In this document: positions 9,034 to 24,200 of the stretch, piece by piece
Layout of the letters: the number at the start of each line of letters is the position of its first letter
How positions within the stretch are numbered: the stretch's first letter is position 1
DNA from: Lithodes maja
Lineage: Eukaryota; Arthropoda; Malacostraca; Decapoda; Lithodidae
Length of the DNA stretch: 64,000 nucleotides
Reading direction: 5' to 3'
Assembly (NCBI GenBank): GCA_037953745.1
Contig: JBAKBP010004404.1
Location: forward strand, 62,001 to 126,000
The notes under the pieces: generated by a model
Databases searched by the model: none
What the model was told of the DNA's origin: nothing
Seen by the model: the letters and a program-made list of their open reading frames with translations, nothing else
Translations under genes and position numbers: made by a program

Positions 9034-12000
9034 GTACTGTGCTTTAACTAATTCTATCCTTATAAAAAGTTATCCGTTGTAGATTGAAAATATTGTGTAG
9101 ACTCCTAACACCTTTACTTCTAATCTTATATTAGGTCTTCTATGGTAGGTCAAATATTGTCAATATTTTACAACCATCATAGATGTCCCGCAACCATCAC
9201 AGAGGTCCTACAACCATCATAGCAGTCGAATCTGTAGTGTTTATCACATAAATCCACAGTCAGATTGGTGTCATAACCTTGCATATATAGATAGCCTACA
9301 GTAAAACCTTTCTCTTTCGGACTCCAGGGTTCCTGAAACCCTGGACTTTGGGATTAGTTTTCCAAACTAGAATATACCTCTTGAGTCTAAAAGCATGAGG
9401 GACTGAGGCTGACATGTAAAAGATCAAGGTTAATATCTGAACAATTTTATTCAGTCCAGAAATTGACCTCGCTTTCCAACAAGGAACGAAAGACCTGCCG
9501 TATGTACATGTCTTGACACCCGATATCTGGTACGACAGGTCTTGCACCTTCTGAAGATTACACTTACTTTGGTCAAGGTCACTTGATTATTCTGAAATAG
9601 AGGGGTATTTACTGTACCAGTCTACAGATCCTACAGTAACAGGTCGGCCAACTTTCGTCATATTGGTGCCACTGGTGTTATTAGCATCACAATCAAATAT
9701 ATACATATCCATAATACACATTTAGTAATACTGGTAGTGGATACAGTATATAGTCTTGCCTTAGGAATAAATTCTACATGATCAAAAATATAATTTCACT
9801 ATATTGTTTGATAATTATAATGTAAAACTTGGAAAATAAACAAACCAAAACAGGAACGGCACAATTACGGCACCATAATAGTGTCCAAAGAAAAAAATTG
9901 CCACTCTCTCTCTCACTACAGTATCTCTAAACCAGTTCTACCACACCCACCCACCACTACATATGAACAGATATATTTCATAGGAGTAAAACTGATGCAA
10001 GTGAGGTCTATTTACTCTTCATTTTGTTTTCAGGTATAAGTCTAGTACAGTATACAGCGTAGTAGTACACTACTATCCTTGTTTCTTTTACCTTCCGTTT
10101 CTCTCGTCATTCGCTGCTGTACGTTGGATGCTTCTAATAAATTCTTTTTTAGTGGACCTTTTTACTGAACGTAAATACAGTACAGTATTTATATTTATTA
10201 TCTTAAGTTTATGATAACTACCTGCTTTCTTGTAAACTAAATTTTGTATACAGTTAAAGCATGTAATAATGTTGCACATTCATTATATATATGATATATA
10301 TTTGTCAGTTTTTATGGTCAACATTATCCTAATATAAACATTTAAAAAATCTTGAATTGCATATTTTATTATTATTGGCTTGTAATGCTATTAGCTTCAG
10401 TCCTTTTCTGTGTTTAGTAACCTATATAATTAATAAAAACCTGTAGTTCTCCGACTCTTAAGTATATTATATCTTGACTAAAAATTATGGAGTTATCTAC
10501 CGGTACTAGTAGATGTCAAATTGCAGTAGGCTACTGTATGTTAATGCAGACTAGTTATATCGTCAATAAGCAGTACTGTACTTAGTATATCCATTGACAG
10601 TGGCAGCTATCAACATTGTTGATAATAGTTCGCTCTTACAGATATATTAATTTCCTCAAATAATTCAAGATCAATGTTCTTGGAGATCTATGTTATATTA
10701 ATTCAATCAAATTATATGAGGTCAAATTCTTGGGAGATATGTCGTGCTTTTGGAACAAAAGTTTTACTGAATTAGTAACTACTATACCTGAAGCTGTTGA
10801 ATAGCAATGATGTTGGAGATTTATTGTACGGTACATTTGGCTGAAATGTTCCCAGTGTTCATGTCCTGAGGTAAGTTTGTCTTACCACTGACATGGGAAC
10901 CCACCATGTACAATTTCTCTGATTTTCATGCCAGCTCACAGTCTGCAAGTCCCGCCTCATGGTAAGCACGGGTGTGGACACCTTGCCTTGACAGTCACAT
11001 ATTCATTTATTGATCTCTAGAATGGCATATTTTATGTTTATCAGAAAAGTTATTTCAAGCCAGTGCATTTACATTATTGATATTATAGTAAACTGGGCTA
11101 TAGTTCAAGCTTTATGAATTTATTTGACCGTGCTTTATTGAAGTGTGGTTGAGAAATACTAAAAGCATAAAGATAACCTTTGTTTTGTAAACCTGTTAGC
11201 CTCATAAACCTGAGTGGAGGCTGCTCATGATGATTATATATTAAAGCAGTTTATTCTGTACCTCTGTAGCAGTGAGAATTGTGTTAAGCTCAGTTGCATG
11301 AATTCAGTATTAACCCCTTCAGTACCATGGCGCTATTTTAATCGTATTCTAATTCAAATAAGTTTTTATATTATGTGATTTACAGATAGCAAATCAATAC
11401 ATTTCTGACAAATATGTTCAAGTTAATGTTAAACTTGCCAGAAATTTATTGATTTATTGTATAATTAATCTTATAATACAAACTTAATTGCATTTGAAAT
11501 GTGAATTCTGGCTAGGATTACACCTCTGGGATTCAAACACCTCAGGGATTCAAAGGGATAAAAACTATCTTGTTGGCCCACATGACTGCCACAGGTCCAT
11601 CTTAGGCTCAATCAAATAATCAAGTGATAAAGAATAATAATAATCTTGCCTTTTTATTTCTCCAAAGTATCTGTACCAGTTTTTCTAAAGAAATTCAATT
11701 ACGCTTGGATCATGTTACCATGCTGTAATTACAAAAACAGACACCAGTCATTCACTAACTGTAGCTGCAGAAGTAGTATACTAAACAATATTCCTCCATT
11801 ACAACAATACATACATACATACCCAGTACATGTATTGTATGTATGTATATACACAGGCACATACCCCATAGCTGGGGGTGGCCGACTCGAGACAGGCTCG
11901 AGACATACATAGATACATACATAAATTTAAAGACCGAGTGCTCCACACGAAGTACGGTTCTGGTCTCGCGTCCTAATGGCGGCTTTCCAGGCAGCCCTGT

Positions 12001-14662
12001 TCAGAGCTGCCTCACCTGTTGGAAAGAGTTTTTAGCTGCCCCTTAAATGATTAGCAGAAGGCAACTGTCTCGCAGATAGCGGTAATTGATTAATATACCA
12101 TTAACTTAGGAGCTCACTTAGGCTGGAAGTGCCATTTAGCATTTAAAAGAAAAGACTGTAATTATTGATCAAAGAAAAATCATTGCTCCTTAAGGCTCAA
12201 AGGATTATCATTGTTTTACAAGAATGTACCACAACTTGCCAAGGGTAATTTAGCATTTCAGCAAGATAATTAAGTTCATAAAGCATATGAAAATGAAATT
12301 CATAATGCATAGCCAAAATAAGATCCAGAAAGTCTGGATGGTAGTGAAGGGGTTGGTTGTCCAACTGCTGGCATCATGATAGGCAGCTGCAAGATACCAT
12401 ATTAGTTGTTCTGGATGTCTGAGTTGCACTGGGAATCTTGTTGGTACTCGACAAGGAATATCTCACATTTTTGTGTATTTTTGCAACTTGCAATCTTGTC
12501 CATACCTACACCAACGGATATCCTTCCACAGCTGTCTTTCTCTTTTGCTCTCCTTCCTGTGTTAACTATTGTAGTGATCATTAATGGTAAATCTTTCCTC
12601 CCAAGCTATCAACAGAACCTTTCATGGTAGTTATTACTGCAGTGTTTCCATAACTGATAACATTCAGGGATTAAATTAATTGATGTTATAAAGGATATGC
12701 AAGTACTGTAGTATGCTTCATAATACTGTACCATGTTGCCTTCAAATCCAAATTATGTTTATAGTGGTAGCTGCCTGACCTTAGAAAGTTGAATGGTTCT
12801 ATACTTGCTAAGGAACTATTTATCAACACTTGCAAGTGTACAGCAACAGGTACTAATATCCCTCAATTAACAATTGTCCACGCACGTCAAACTTTCCACA
12901 TATAAAAATAGGAAAAATTGTAATAAGCATAATTGTAATTTTTACCTGTTACCTGCCCCATGAATATTCTTTCCTCTCACTTAAACAGTAGGCTACCATA
13001 GTGCGGTTGGGAGTATGAACATGATTAGACTAATATCCAGTATTCGAGAATGGATAATAAATCGTAGGCGTGTGCATAAACCTTTAACCGTCCTGGTGGT
13101 GTAATGGTTAAGGTGGCAAAAATGTGTGTGTGATAACCCGGGTTCGAATCCCGGTGGATCATATATACTTTAATTAATTTCATTGGGGGTGTGGTGGTGA
13201 GATTAATAAAAAATAATATTACTGAAGTCTGTGTTGGTTGCTCACTGGTCATGTCTCTATGTTATTTATGGAAGCTTACAGCTGGTGTTGGTTTGAATCC
13301 CTTTAAGAATAGGGAAATCTCTTGATTATGGATGATTATTTTATCATCTTGGGGTATTGTTCCTGCCTTACGCAAGTCTCTTAGGAGGACACCAACAGTG
13401 CTGATAGCAGATAAAGGTGTCTATACTAAATTGTGTTCCACGGTGAATGAGTGTCTTCCTACCCACTAGTTGACTACCTTGAGTTAACTAGTGGAACAAG
13501 CCATTGCTGCCTTGTAGGAAACGCTCCCTATGAGCAAAGGTGAGGCCCACCCCTGATAACTATGGTTTGAGTCAACATTAGAATAGCACCACTGCTGCCT
13601 AATAGCGGTCTGAGACTGAAACCATATGTTCTTATAGATCACTCAGGTTTTAAAGTTATTGTATGTATGTACAGGTAATAAAAATGTAAAACTTGCAAAC
13701 TAAACAAACCAAAATTGGGACAAGGACAATATAAAGTCAAATTAAATTATCAAAATCGCTATGTGGAAACAACGCTTACTAAAATGAAAACTATAAAATA
13801 AAAGAACACAATCCACCACATAGGGTGTACATTACTACATGAGCAAGTTAATCTGTTTCCCAAGCAAACTAATCGCACATATAACAACGCACTATCGTCA
13901 CGTTAAAGGAAGTAGTCAAGTTTGGGAAGTCCGGGACGTTCTGGCAAATTTTACTAAACTCTGCATGAATAATAGTAGTTTTTGTCTACATACGCCATTA
14001 CTATTAGAAATATAAAATACATGCAATTGTTTGGAAAATTGAGGAAAAATACCTATTTACCCCCGGCAACAAAGTTGGATGGAGGTTATGTTTTTGCCTC
14101 CGCTTGTTTTTCTCTAAACAAGATATCTCACAAGTTTATGAACCGATTGTCATGATTTTTGATGGGCAGATAGGATATGCGTCAAGGAAAAAATTATACA
14201 ATTTAAGTGGTGATCCAGAGATTTTTAAGAAATTTGGTGGGCAGATAGGATATGCACCAAGGAAAAAGTGAATCAATTAATGAGGCGATCTGTATCATAT
14301 CCTGGACCCAGATCCATAAGAAAATTTAGGCCTATGAGGATGGTATAGAACCAGCCAGCCTAGGAAAAGGTATGCACTCTTCCGAGTGCACCTCTAGTTG
14401 TTGAATTTATTGTATAGGCCTACATACTTGGTAACTCACCCACCACTGGCTCCAAAGGGCAAAGACACAGATGAGCACCAATGTAATGTGCAGCATAGTG
14501 CTATACTTGTGTAGACTGTGCTGTATTTACTCATTATATCTGAATATTTTGAAAAGTAAATTTTTCACTGGAAATTGAGAAAAAATTGCTGTGGACCAAT
14601 TTTATTTGAGAGATAGAAGAAACATTTGCTTAATATCAAAAGCATGCCTTATTATGCAGATT

Positions 14663-14706
<44 letters not shown>

Positions 14707-17700
14707 CCCAGTCCGATGTAGAGAAATATAATTATTTTTAGCGCCAATTGTCTGTATTGAGAATGATTAAGGATGATATTTAAAGTACTGGTACTGTACA
14801 GTTGCCAAGATATAAACCTGGGACAACACTATGGAAAGGGGGACGCTTGTTACAGGTAGCATTGCTTTTTGTTTTCTTACTGTATGTATATAACTCAGGC
14901 ACATACTCCATTGCTTGGGGTGGCCGACTCTAAACAGAGCCCGAACAGAAACAACATTCAAGGATTCTAATTCTCAGGGTCCAGGGTCACTTTCGCGTTC
15001 CCTCGCCTGTTTCTCTGTCTCAATGAGTAGGAGAATTTTACAAGGGGAGGAGGATTCCTCGCCTCCACCAATACAGGTTAATGTATACCGGTACTATTAA
15101 ATAAAAAAAAAAAAATCTTATTTCAAACACCTTTATTACAAAGGGTAAGCTCATAAACTCACTTATAGATAATGTATAAACCTGTGAGAACATGTACAGT
15201 TGGCCACATAAGTTCTGTTCCTCGCCATGATCTTATGTATGAAAAGTAAAATTAGTATGAATGAATTGCTAGTGTGGTTTCCTTTAATTATCAGTTGACT
15301 AGTGTGATGAGTTATCCCCTGCATAAGAAACTACACTTAATTCAATCACGCGCATTATATTTCTATGTATAAGATGACGGAGAGGAACAGAACCAATGTG
15401 GCCAACTGTACATTGAGGCATGCTTTCACAGTACTGGTCCCAGGTTGGTGTCTCGGCAGCTGTACATTCATATTTAAGGGGATAGTGCTTGTTTTATGAG
15501 CTATATTGTACTGTATATTTATTTCTAATTTACTTTTGAGTTTCCTTGCTAGACCTCCATCAAGCTTATAAACACAACCCCTAGACCCCCTTCCAAGATA
15601 AATTTGTAAATTTTTCGGTAGAAAAATGTCCCGGCCAAAGACTGGTCCCGTCAATCGCTCACCAGGAAAAAATTAACTCCTAAATGGCACGAAAGGTCTT
15701 AATATTGGCAAAGAAATAAGGCAAAAAATCGCCATAAGTAATGGAATAATCGCCATAAGTAATGGAATAATCGTCTGAAAATGTCAAAACTATTATGCTA
15801 AACATGAGGGAGAATGGGGTCCAGAATGGGCAACTACCTCCCCCTTAATCCTACATATCATTCTCAAATATGGTATTGGCTTTATAAAGATTGCGTAGTG
15901 GCACATTCTTCTTAATAGTTGGCTTTTCAAGCAAATGGAGTTTTTATTCAAGGATATTGTGGTCTTTGACAGAATGGTTTATTTCACTGTATGGCATTGT
16001 AGTTTAGAATCATATATATATATATATCAACTATCATGTTAAATTTTATGTGGTACTGTATGTTGTAAGTTAAAGGATATGTTGGTATTATTTTTAGTGT
16101 TTTTCATTGTTTATATATACGCTGTACAGTACTGTATCTCCGTTAATAAACTTTGTTCTGTCAAACCGTCCGTTTCTGGGTGGTCTGATCCCTCCCACCG
16201 TAATCGCCGATGGGAGACGGCTTTGGCCCGTCTCCGCATTGGCCACACCAGACTTACCCATTCGTTTTTAATGTCCCGTTCTCCTCCGACTCTTTGCTCG
16301 CGCTGTACCGTTCAGCTTTCTGTCTCCCATCTTTTCCTCGATTGCCCCTTATTTTCCGTTGCCCGCACGCGTTTCTTCCCTTTTCTGGCTTTCCTCCGCC
16401 GGCCGCCATGTCTTGCAGATTTTCTTTCTGAATCTCCCTCGTTTTCTATCCCGTATTATGTCCTTCCTTCATCATGTTCGAGTTCTCGATGATATTTAGT
16501 TAACTTCCTTCCCGTCTTTAACTATTTCGTGCCATATGGCCTATGTCGCCTGGTGCGTTGACTTCATTAATGTAATGTAATGTACAGTACTAAGATAATT
16601 TTTACTACATGAGCAAGTTAATCTGTTTCCCAAGCAAATTATTTGCACACATAACCGCACTCGTGTCATGTTCAAGCAATTAATCAATTTGGGAAGTTCA
16701 GGATGTTCTGGTAAATTCTACTAAATTCTGTATGAATAAAGAAACTACAGTTTGTGTCAAAATATTTCTATTAAAGTAAATTTGCAATTTGACAAGATAT
16801 TAACCTAAGAAGTGCGCATGGGGGTAATTAGAAACGTCCCCATGTGCTGACGTATTTGAGCTGTTTCAATCACTAAAATATTCATTTTACCATAAATAGC
16901 ATTAATACTTATCCATACGCGCCTATTATGGGTTGATTATAAAGGTATTAACCTGAAACAACAATAAAACTAGTGAAAACAGCGTTTGGATGGTCAAAAT
17001 CGGAGATATAGGCCGCGAGTTATATAATGTATGGGTGAGGCAACCTGCTTTCCCGCCAATTTCCCCCAAGGCCACGGAGACACAGTCGATCGATATTCTC
17101 TCTCTCTCTCGCACTCGCTTGCTAACACTGATGACAATGCCCTGCTTGCAACTCGCTAATGTTAGCACGAAAATATACCTCAGAATAAGGGAATAACAGG
17201 GAAAATAGGTGATAACTGAAGGAGGGGAGGAAAGTGGGGAAGGAGGGGAGGTAGAGGAGTGATATTTTGCATGGCCCAGGGGCCCAAAAAAAAAAAAAAA
17301 AAAAAAAAATCAATGTTTAAAGTTGATTTTTTTTTTCTCTGACTCTTAAGAGTCTTCCCGCAGTCCGCCGGGTTAATAATACAGTAGTACAAAATACGTA
17401 CAGCACTACAAACTATTTTAGAAAGCTTCAAGAGGCAGTCATACCCATGTAAAGAATAAAACATGTGAAACTCGACAACTTAAGTGAATTGTATGCTAAG
17501 CACAGCAAGCACAGCATTAACCCTCCGACCCCGGCTATATATTATATATATATTCCTCGAAATCCGGGTGTTTTGGCCGAAAAACGTCTAGGCTAGGCTA
17601 CCGTATATTCGTTAATCAGACTGCTTCCCGCATTCCCGCGCATCCCCAAGCGTAGCTGTGTTATTTACCTGTAAAATGGCATTAAGTAGAGCTCTCTAAG

Positions 17701-20700
17701 TCAACTGGGTGAGCTGTGATGATGATTTCATTGGAGATAACTTTATGGCCAAACCAGCCACTTTACACCACTTTTCGATACTGAACAACAACATACAGGC
17801 ACACACGAACAAGCGACGCTCTCCTTCTTGTGGCCGGAGATGCGGAGCGTCGGTCCAGCCGGCTGTTGTTTACATGCGTCGGACCGACGCCTCGCACACG
17901 AAGCTCACAGGCTTTCAAGCAATGGTACAATGTTGTACCACCCGGGTTCCTGGGGCCAAAAAAAAATGGTACACGTGTGTACCAACCGGGTTTGAAGGGT
18001 TAAGTAAAGTCTCAACACAAAAAAAATAGCAAACAGAATCGCAATACATGAAAAATTACAATTTGTTAACCCTTAACCAACGTTGACCGTCATGTGACTG
18101 GCGAGAGATAAATGGCCTATCCTCCGGTACCCGTCCTATGACAGGCGGCATTCTGAGCACATTAGGGGCTCTGAGAGAGAGTACGTGCGTTGGGAGGAGG
18201 ATAGGCGGGGTCTGACAGCTCGGCACCACCGCCGCCTCCCTACACACACCCGGCCTCGCGATATAAGGAAAACAAATGAGGAAATTACCTTATTTAGGAT
18301 ATTTTCACCTCCGGTTGTGCGATCGCTACAGGATAACCCGTGGTCGTACAAGGATGTTTCAGGTGTCATTGGAAAGCTCTATTATTATATCACGGATACA
18401 TCATTGTATTACGCTCTGGCTCTTGTTTATGCATGAAAAAGAGCATGGAATGAAGCTCTTTTTCGGTAAATATGCCCGCCTGGCAGGTAGTTAATGTTAC
18501 AAACGGCCCCGTCCTTTGAGTGTTAAGCATCAAAAAAACAAAAACAAAAAAACTCGAGTGCCAGCTGGCCAGTGCAAAGCTCCATGGAGAGCACTTCTAC
18601 TATCCCTGTTATAGAAATATCTAAATCTGCGAAGATAGCTATCTATCTATCTATCTATCTATATGCTCAGGCCCAATCCCCATTTTGGGGGTAGCCGACT
18701 CAAGACAGAGCAAGAACAGGGAAAACACAAAAAACAACATAAAACAACAAATAAACACAGATAAAAAACACAAACTCACACACATCCAGGTCACCCAGGA
18801 GAAGACAAAAGATAGCAAAATGTTAAAAATATAATCTTCAATTGGAGTAATAAATATTGTTCATAATCTCATTACTGTACAGTGAACCCTCAAATTACAC
18901 GGGGGATGCGTACTGTGCTGTCGGTGCGTACATGGGAGTTAAATATAAATGGGGAAAATAGGTATTGGTCTGGGTCCGACCGAAAGTTGTACTATTTCTA
19001 CCTTTCATCACCTAAAAACCACAAATATATAACTTATTACTGTACAAATATACTTTTATAACCTAATTTACCACACAAAATACATTTAACCCTTTACTAG
19101 CGGCGCTCGACTTAAGTAGAGTGAAAGAAACTGGGAGAAAACGGGTGAAAAATGGGTGAAGATCGAGTGAAAATGGGTGAAGATGGAGTGAAAATGGGTG
19201 AAAAATGGGTGAAGATCGAGTGAAAATGGGTGGAACAGTAATGAACCATACGTCCGACATCTGTGGCCTCCCGGCCCACAGTAATTCCAGTTCCCCCACC
19301 GCACGGGTGGATGACAGTGTGACCAATAGTTAGCGAAAAGTGAACAATGTAGCAAAATCAGCTAAACTTCCATCTTTGAGGTAACACTGTCAGGGCTCCA
19401 CGAGTGCTACGTAGCTGTATGTGGTGTCATTGTGTAGCGATTTCCGCCTAGTTTTCGGCACAATACAGTTCCTTTCATGCTGATGGTTGATATAGCAGTC
19501 AGAATGGCCTGAAAAGGCCCAAAACGGCCACAGACCCCCCGCTAGACGAGGGTTAATGTATAAAAATAAGACACAAACGTAAATTAACTCACATTGGTAG
19601 TGGTTGAGCAACGCCAATGTTATGGATCTGCGCCATCGATCGATAGCGCTGCACCCGAAAGTTCCGAAACGGATCGACCGAAATAATAGGCCTAGCCGCC
19701 TAGGCCTACTGGTAAAGTTTTGAGTCGAAAAGTAATACACCCTGTATATAGTTTCATATAGCCTACAAGTCAAGTGAGATAGTTCAATAGCTCATTTACA
19801 ATTAAGGAATTGGCTTCACATAATTTAGCCACGGGAGAGCAGTAAGCTTTGAAGCGACTTTCGAGAAGTGTAAACAATCTCGCCTCGAACTCCTGAACAG
19901 AAACAGATTTTCCATTTCCGTTTGTATTTGCTCAATAAATGATACATGCAATGAAAAACGAAGAACAGTCTTTTAATTGATTCATAACATCCTGTTGTGC
20001 TTTGTAGATACATAATAGTTTGGTACGGGAGATGTCTCTCTCTCCACAGTCAACGGTGACGACGTCGGAGGGCCCGGCGTCAGGCCAATATGGCCGCCCG
20101 AAACTCTCCAACATATACGAATCGACTCCCGCTCGTTCGCTCGGCGCGTACATTTGAATAATTGAGCGTACTTTTCGATTTGTTGCCTCAATTGTGGTTC
20201 AAGCGTAGCTTTGATTACGCATAGATAAATTGCGCGTACTTTGAGGGTTCACTGTACTGTATAACCTAATTACATCACGATTCACCGATAATACACTAGC
20301 GCAATTTTATTTTTAACCAGAAGTATACCTATTTTTAATTTTATATATTTTACCCTTTTCATATACAAGACTGAAGTAAGTAATATACTGCCTTGATAGC
20401 GTAATGTTAGTGCGCGGAATTTCGGTGTGAGTATCCTAGGTTCCTTGGAGTACAACATGTATTCATTAGTTTAATTGATTTCTTTAATTAGGTTTATTTG
20501 TAAGTTAATTGTTGGGTTGATGATAATATAAAATTATTCCCTCCAGTGGCACAAACACGACTAACGCCACCCAGACGAGGGTGACCCACCGGCCCCATGT
20601 CCATGTGACCCCACTCAACGTACCGGGGATGGGCATGAACCAGTTCGACCCCTTCCTACCCTGTCAGAGCCATCACATAAGGCCCGCCACCCGCAGGAGG

Positions 20701-21240
20701 CACCAGGCTCAGACACAGGTGAGAAGAAACAAGTCAGGCACCATTGTAGGAGTGTAACAGGGACCAGGTAGTATAGAAGGTAGTGCTAGTAGTAGATAGT
20801 ACAGTAGTGTGTTTTAAATGTGTTGTTACTGGAATCCCTTCCTCTCTCACACACCACACCACACCACACCACACCACACAGGACGTGAGACTGTAACCAC
20901 AGATTCTGTGGACAAATGGTCTTTAAATTTGTATGTATGTTAAATTTGTATGTACACACACCTTTGTTGCATAGTTTCAAAGAGCAATCATGTTTTGGGA
21001 GGCGAGAATTAACAAGCATGCTCACTCCCGCAAATATAACTAGAGTAAGTACACACACACATTATTTACTAATAACGCATGTACTACGAGGATGGACTGC
21101 ACCAATTTTCACTCTGACCCATGGACTGTAAAGGTGGATTTACACAAGCTTTCTCCAGCAACTTTCAGCCAATCGGGTACCTTCAGGAATATTCCATACT
21201 TTTAAGGAGGCCGTGGTTCGTTTTTGGTCAATTTATGTAT

Positions 21241-21271
<31 letters not shown>

Positions 21272-24200
21272 TTGCCTTGGTGATCCCTGGCCTCTGGGTC
21301 TTCTCCTGGGTGACCTAGATATGTGTGAATTTGTGTTAGTTTGTTCATTATTTTCTGTTTTGTTGTGTTATCCCTATTCTGGCTCTTGTCTTGAGTCAGC
21401 CACCCCCAGAAAAAAAAGGAAAAATGGGGAATGGGCCTGAGGAAATACATGCAACATTTATTTATTATATGGTTTCCTTGCTAGACCTCCATCAAGCTTA
21501 AAAAAACTCCGTAGACCTCATTCAAGATAAATTTATAAAAAATTTAGTAGAAAAATTTCCAGGCCGAAGGCTGATTCCTCCTAGAATTACAGGCTTGCTA
21601 TCGCTCGCCAGGAAAATATCGACATCTAAATGGCACGGAGGGTCTTTCTATTGACAATGCAATAGGACAAAATGTCTTAAAATCGCCAAACTAATTGAAC
21701 GAATGCCTTAAAATCGCCTTACTTTTCGTACATCAACAAAAGTTCTTCCGCTACTCCCACTTTTTTATTAATTTTTATATAATTTTTTTATTGTTATTTA
21801 TTCAGGATTCTTTATTTTATTTTTAGCCAAGTCAGACTTAGTATTATCTCTCTCCAAGATTGTTATTATTGCCTTCAATGTCAATGAAATCAATGATTTT
21901 GCAAAGAGAAATTGTGTGTTACAAGAACTGAAAGATCGAAGTGTGGATGTGTGAGGAGTGAGTGAGACGCACTTACTGGGATCAAGAGTATGGGTTGGTG
22001 AGAATGTACATGATTTGTTGGGTGGGTAGGGAGGGGTTGTTTGGTCTGATGTGGATGCACGATAATAAGGTAACAAAAAGGAAGGGGTAGCTGTGATCTT
22101 GTCAGATAGAAGTGTGTGAAAACCTATGAATGCGTGGATTCGAGAATTGTGTGGCATGATTGCAAGATTGGAATATATATACTTTTATGTGTGTGTATGC
22201 ACCTGTCAACCGGAAAACTGGGGATGGTGTGGTAGAAAATAGAATGTTTTGTAATTAAGTCAATAAATGTGTAAGAAAAAGGTAAAAGTGTATGAATGTC
22301 ATATTTCTGGGTGATTTAAATGACAGAGTTCGAAATAAGGAGATAGAAGGTATAGTGGGTAAATGGAGTGTGGAGGTTATAAATATTAATGGTAATCTTC
22401 TAGAAGCTTCCGAGGAGAGATGATAATTCTTAGCAAATGCATTTTTTGAGGATCGTCACATTTATAGATCTACATGGCATAGAGATGAAGGTGAATAAGA
22501 ACAGAAATCTCTGTTCGACTATGCTATTATTGATACTAGGTTAACAGGTTGAATTCTTGATTCAATAGCCCGAAAGATTTGTGAGGCGTGATGACAGGAT
22601 TAAACCACTATGCAGTGCTAACGAAAGCGAGGATAAGGAAGGATTGGAAGACCACCTATACTATAGGAGAAGAAAATGGATAAATATATTGAGGAAAAAT
22701 GTCCACGTAGTGGAAGTGGTATTGTGACGGGCAAAGAAAATGCGCCTTAACAAAGTAGCCTGGAGGCATTCTGTCATGGCAATCCTTCTATGGGGGTTTC
22801 CCAGGAGGAAGGAAGCAAGGCGTCGGAGATAATGAATTATGACATGACCTATGCCAATTTATTTTTATCCCGTCTTTGTCTTTATGAATAGCGCCAATTT
22901 CCTTATTTACCATCTTTATGTTATGTTTGTTTATGTGTGCTCTTAATCTATCTATCTATCTATTGCCTGACGCCGTGGTCCCCGAAGGGGTGGCCACGAA
23001 CGAACCGCCCCCATGCACCTCTGTCCCCAGTCAGTCGCCGCCCCTCCCCCCAACCAGCACCGCCTTCGTTCATGTACTTCCTCACTCCATCCTTCCACCT
23101 CTCATTCGGTCTACCTCTCCCTCTCTGTCCCTCCACCTCGCTCTCGTACACCCTCTTAGTCATTCTCTCGCTTTCCATACGTTCCATATGGCCGAACCAT
23201 CTCAAGTTGTTCCTTTTCACACTTTCCAGCACATCTACCTCCACACCACACCTTCTTACTTCCTCATTAGTCTGTCTATCCCTCCATGTAACTCCACACA
23301 CACTCCTTAAGTAATTCATTTCCACTGCTCTCACTCTTGGTCTGAGTCTCTCGACCAACGTCCATGCTTCGCTTCCGTAAGTCAGTGTCGGGATTACCAC
23401 ACTGTCATGCAAGGATTTCTTCACTTCCATACTGACCACCCTATTTCTTGTTACTGCTTTTAGCATTCCTACAACCCTCTTCCCCTGTTGTACCCTCTCC
23501 CACACTTCTTCATCCATAGTCCCATCTTTACTCAACACACTGCCCAGATACTTAAAAGAGTTGACGATCTCCATAGCCTGACCATTCAGCTTCACCTCAC
23601 ACTCTGTGACTTCACCCCTTTAGAAGACCATAACCTTGCTCTTCCCCGCATTTACCTTCAAATTCCGTTTTTCTTAATGTATAGTTTTATTTTAAGTTGG
23701 CTATCCTAAGTTTTGTTGTTCCCCTGCAGACTCAAGACCAAGGGAGTAGCCCGGGACAGAGCAGAAGGCAGGCCACTAATAACCAGGTACTTTATTTGAA
23801 AATGATAATAGCGGTACATTTTAATGTTTGATGCTCTGCTCCTAATGATATGGCTATCTTTTTCAGTTATGGAACCTGATGTAGTAACTCGAGGATTCCA
23901 TCAGCCAAGAAGTAGCTATTAGATATTTAATACTGTACTAGTATAGTATTTACTGTGATACCATTACGGCTCTTTTTTAGCCCTCTTTTTCCACCAATGC
24001 TGTACTTTGGATTTGCCACAGGTGAGGATTACGCAGTTAAATGCGCTCATACATTTCAGACGCATATCTAAAAAAAGTGTCATTATAATTATATGTAATA
24101 CCGGTATTCAGCAAAAAGCATACTTTCCATTGAAGAGCTTTACAGAATACTGCATTACTGTTATTTATTTTTATTTTTATTTGAATAATACAGGAACCCT

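Larger units (their letters stand above)
9034..13055. other. BAG6 intron, mostly unique AT-rich DNA
   Basis: A short MITE-A fragment (9815-9880) and a SINE-B copy (about 11800-12045) lie here. The piece at 11311-11560 begins TTAACCCCTTCAGTACC and is probably a decayed TTAA element. The rest shows no gene or repeat I can name. Confidence 0.6.
20719..23729. other. BAG6 intron with repeats
   Basis: It holds a CACAC-rich microsatellite (20846-20880), a SINE-B copy with a TTTA tract, repeat R1, and two RTE-like remnants in opposite orientation. The stretch 20900-21235 shows nothing I recognise. Confidence 0.6.

Noticed and set aside
10860..10980. Possible additional BAG6 exon with GT-AG-like borders
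   Set aside because: The enclosed sequence does not keep phase with exons A and B and has no recognisable peptide.
13089..13165. Possible tRNA gene
   Set aside because: The B box is perfect but the acceptor ends do not pair, the anticodon arm is poor and the flanks recur at 52896; it is a SINE head.
22918..23314. Pro/Ser-rich + strand frames
   Set aside because: They are the reverse of the RTE-like C-terminal ORF, whose motifs are clear on the - strand.
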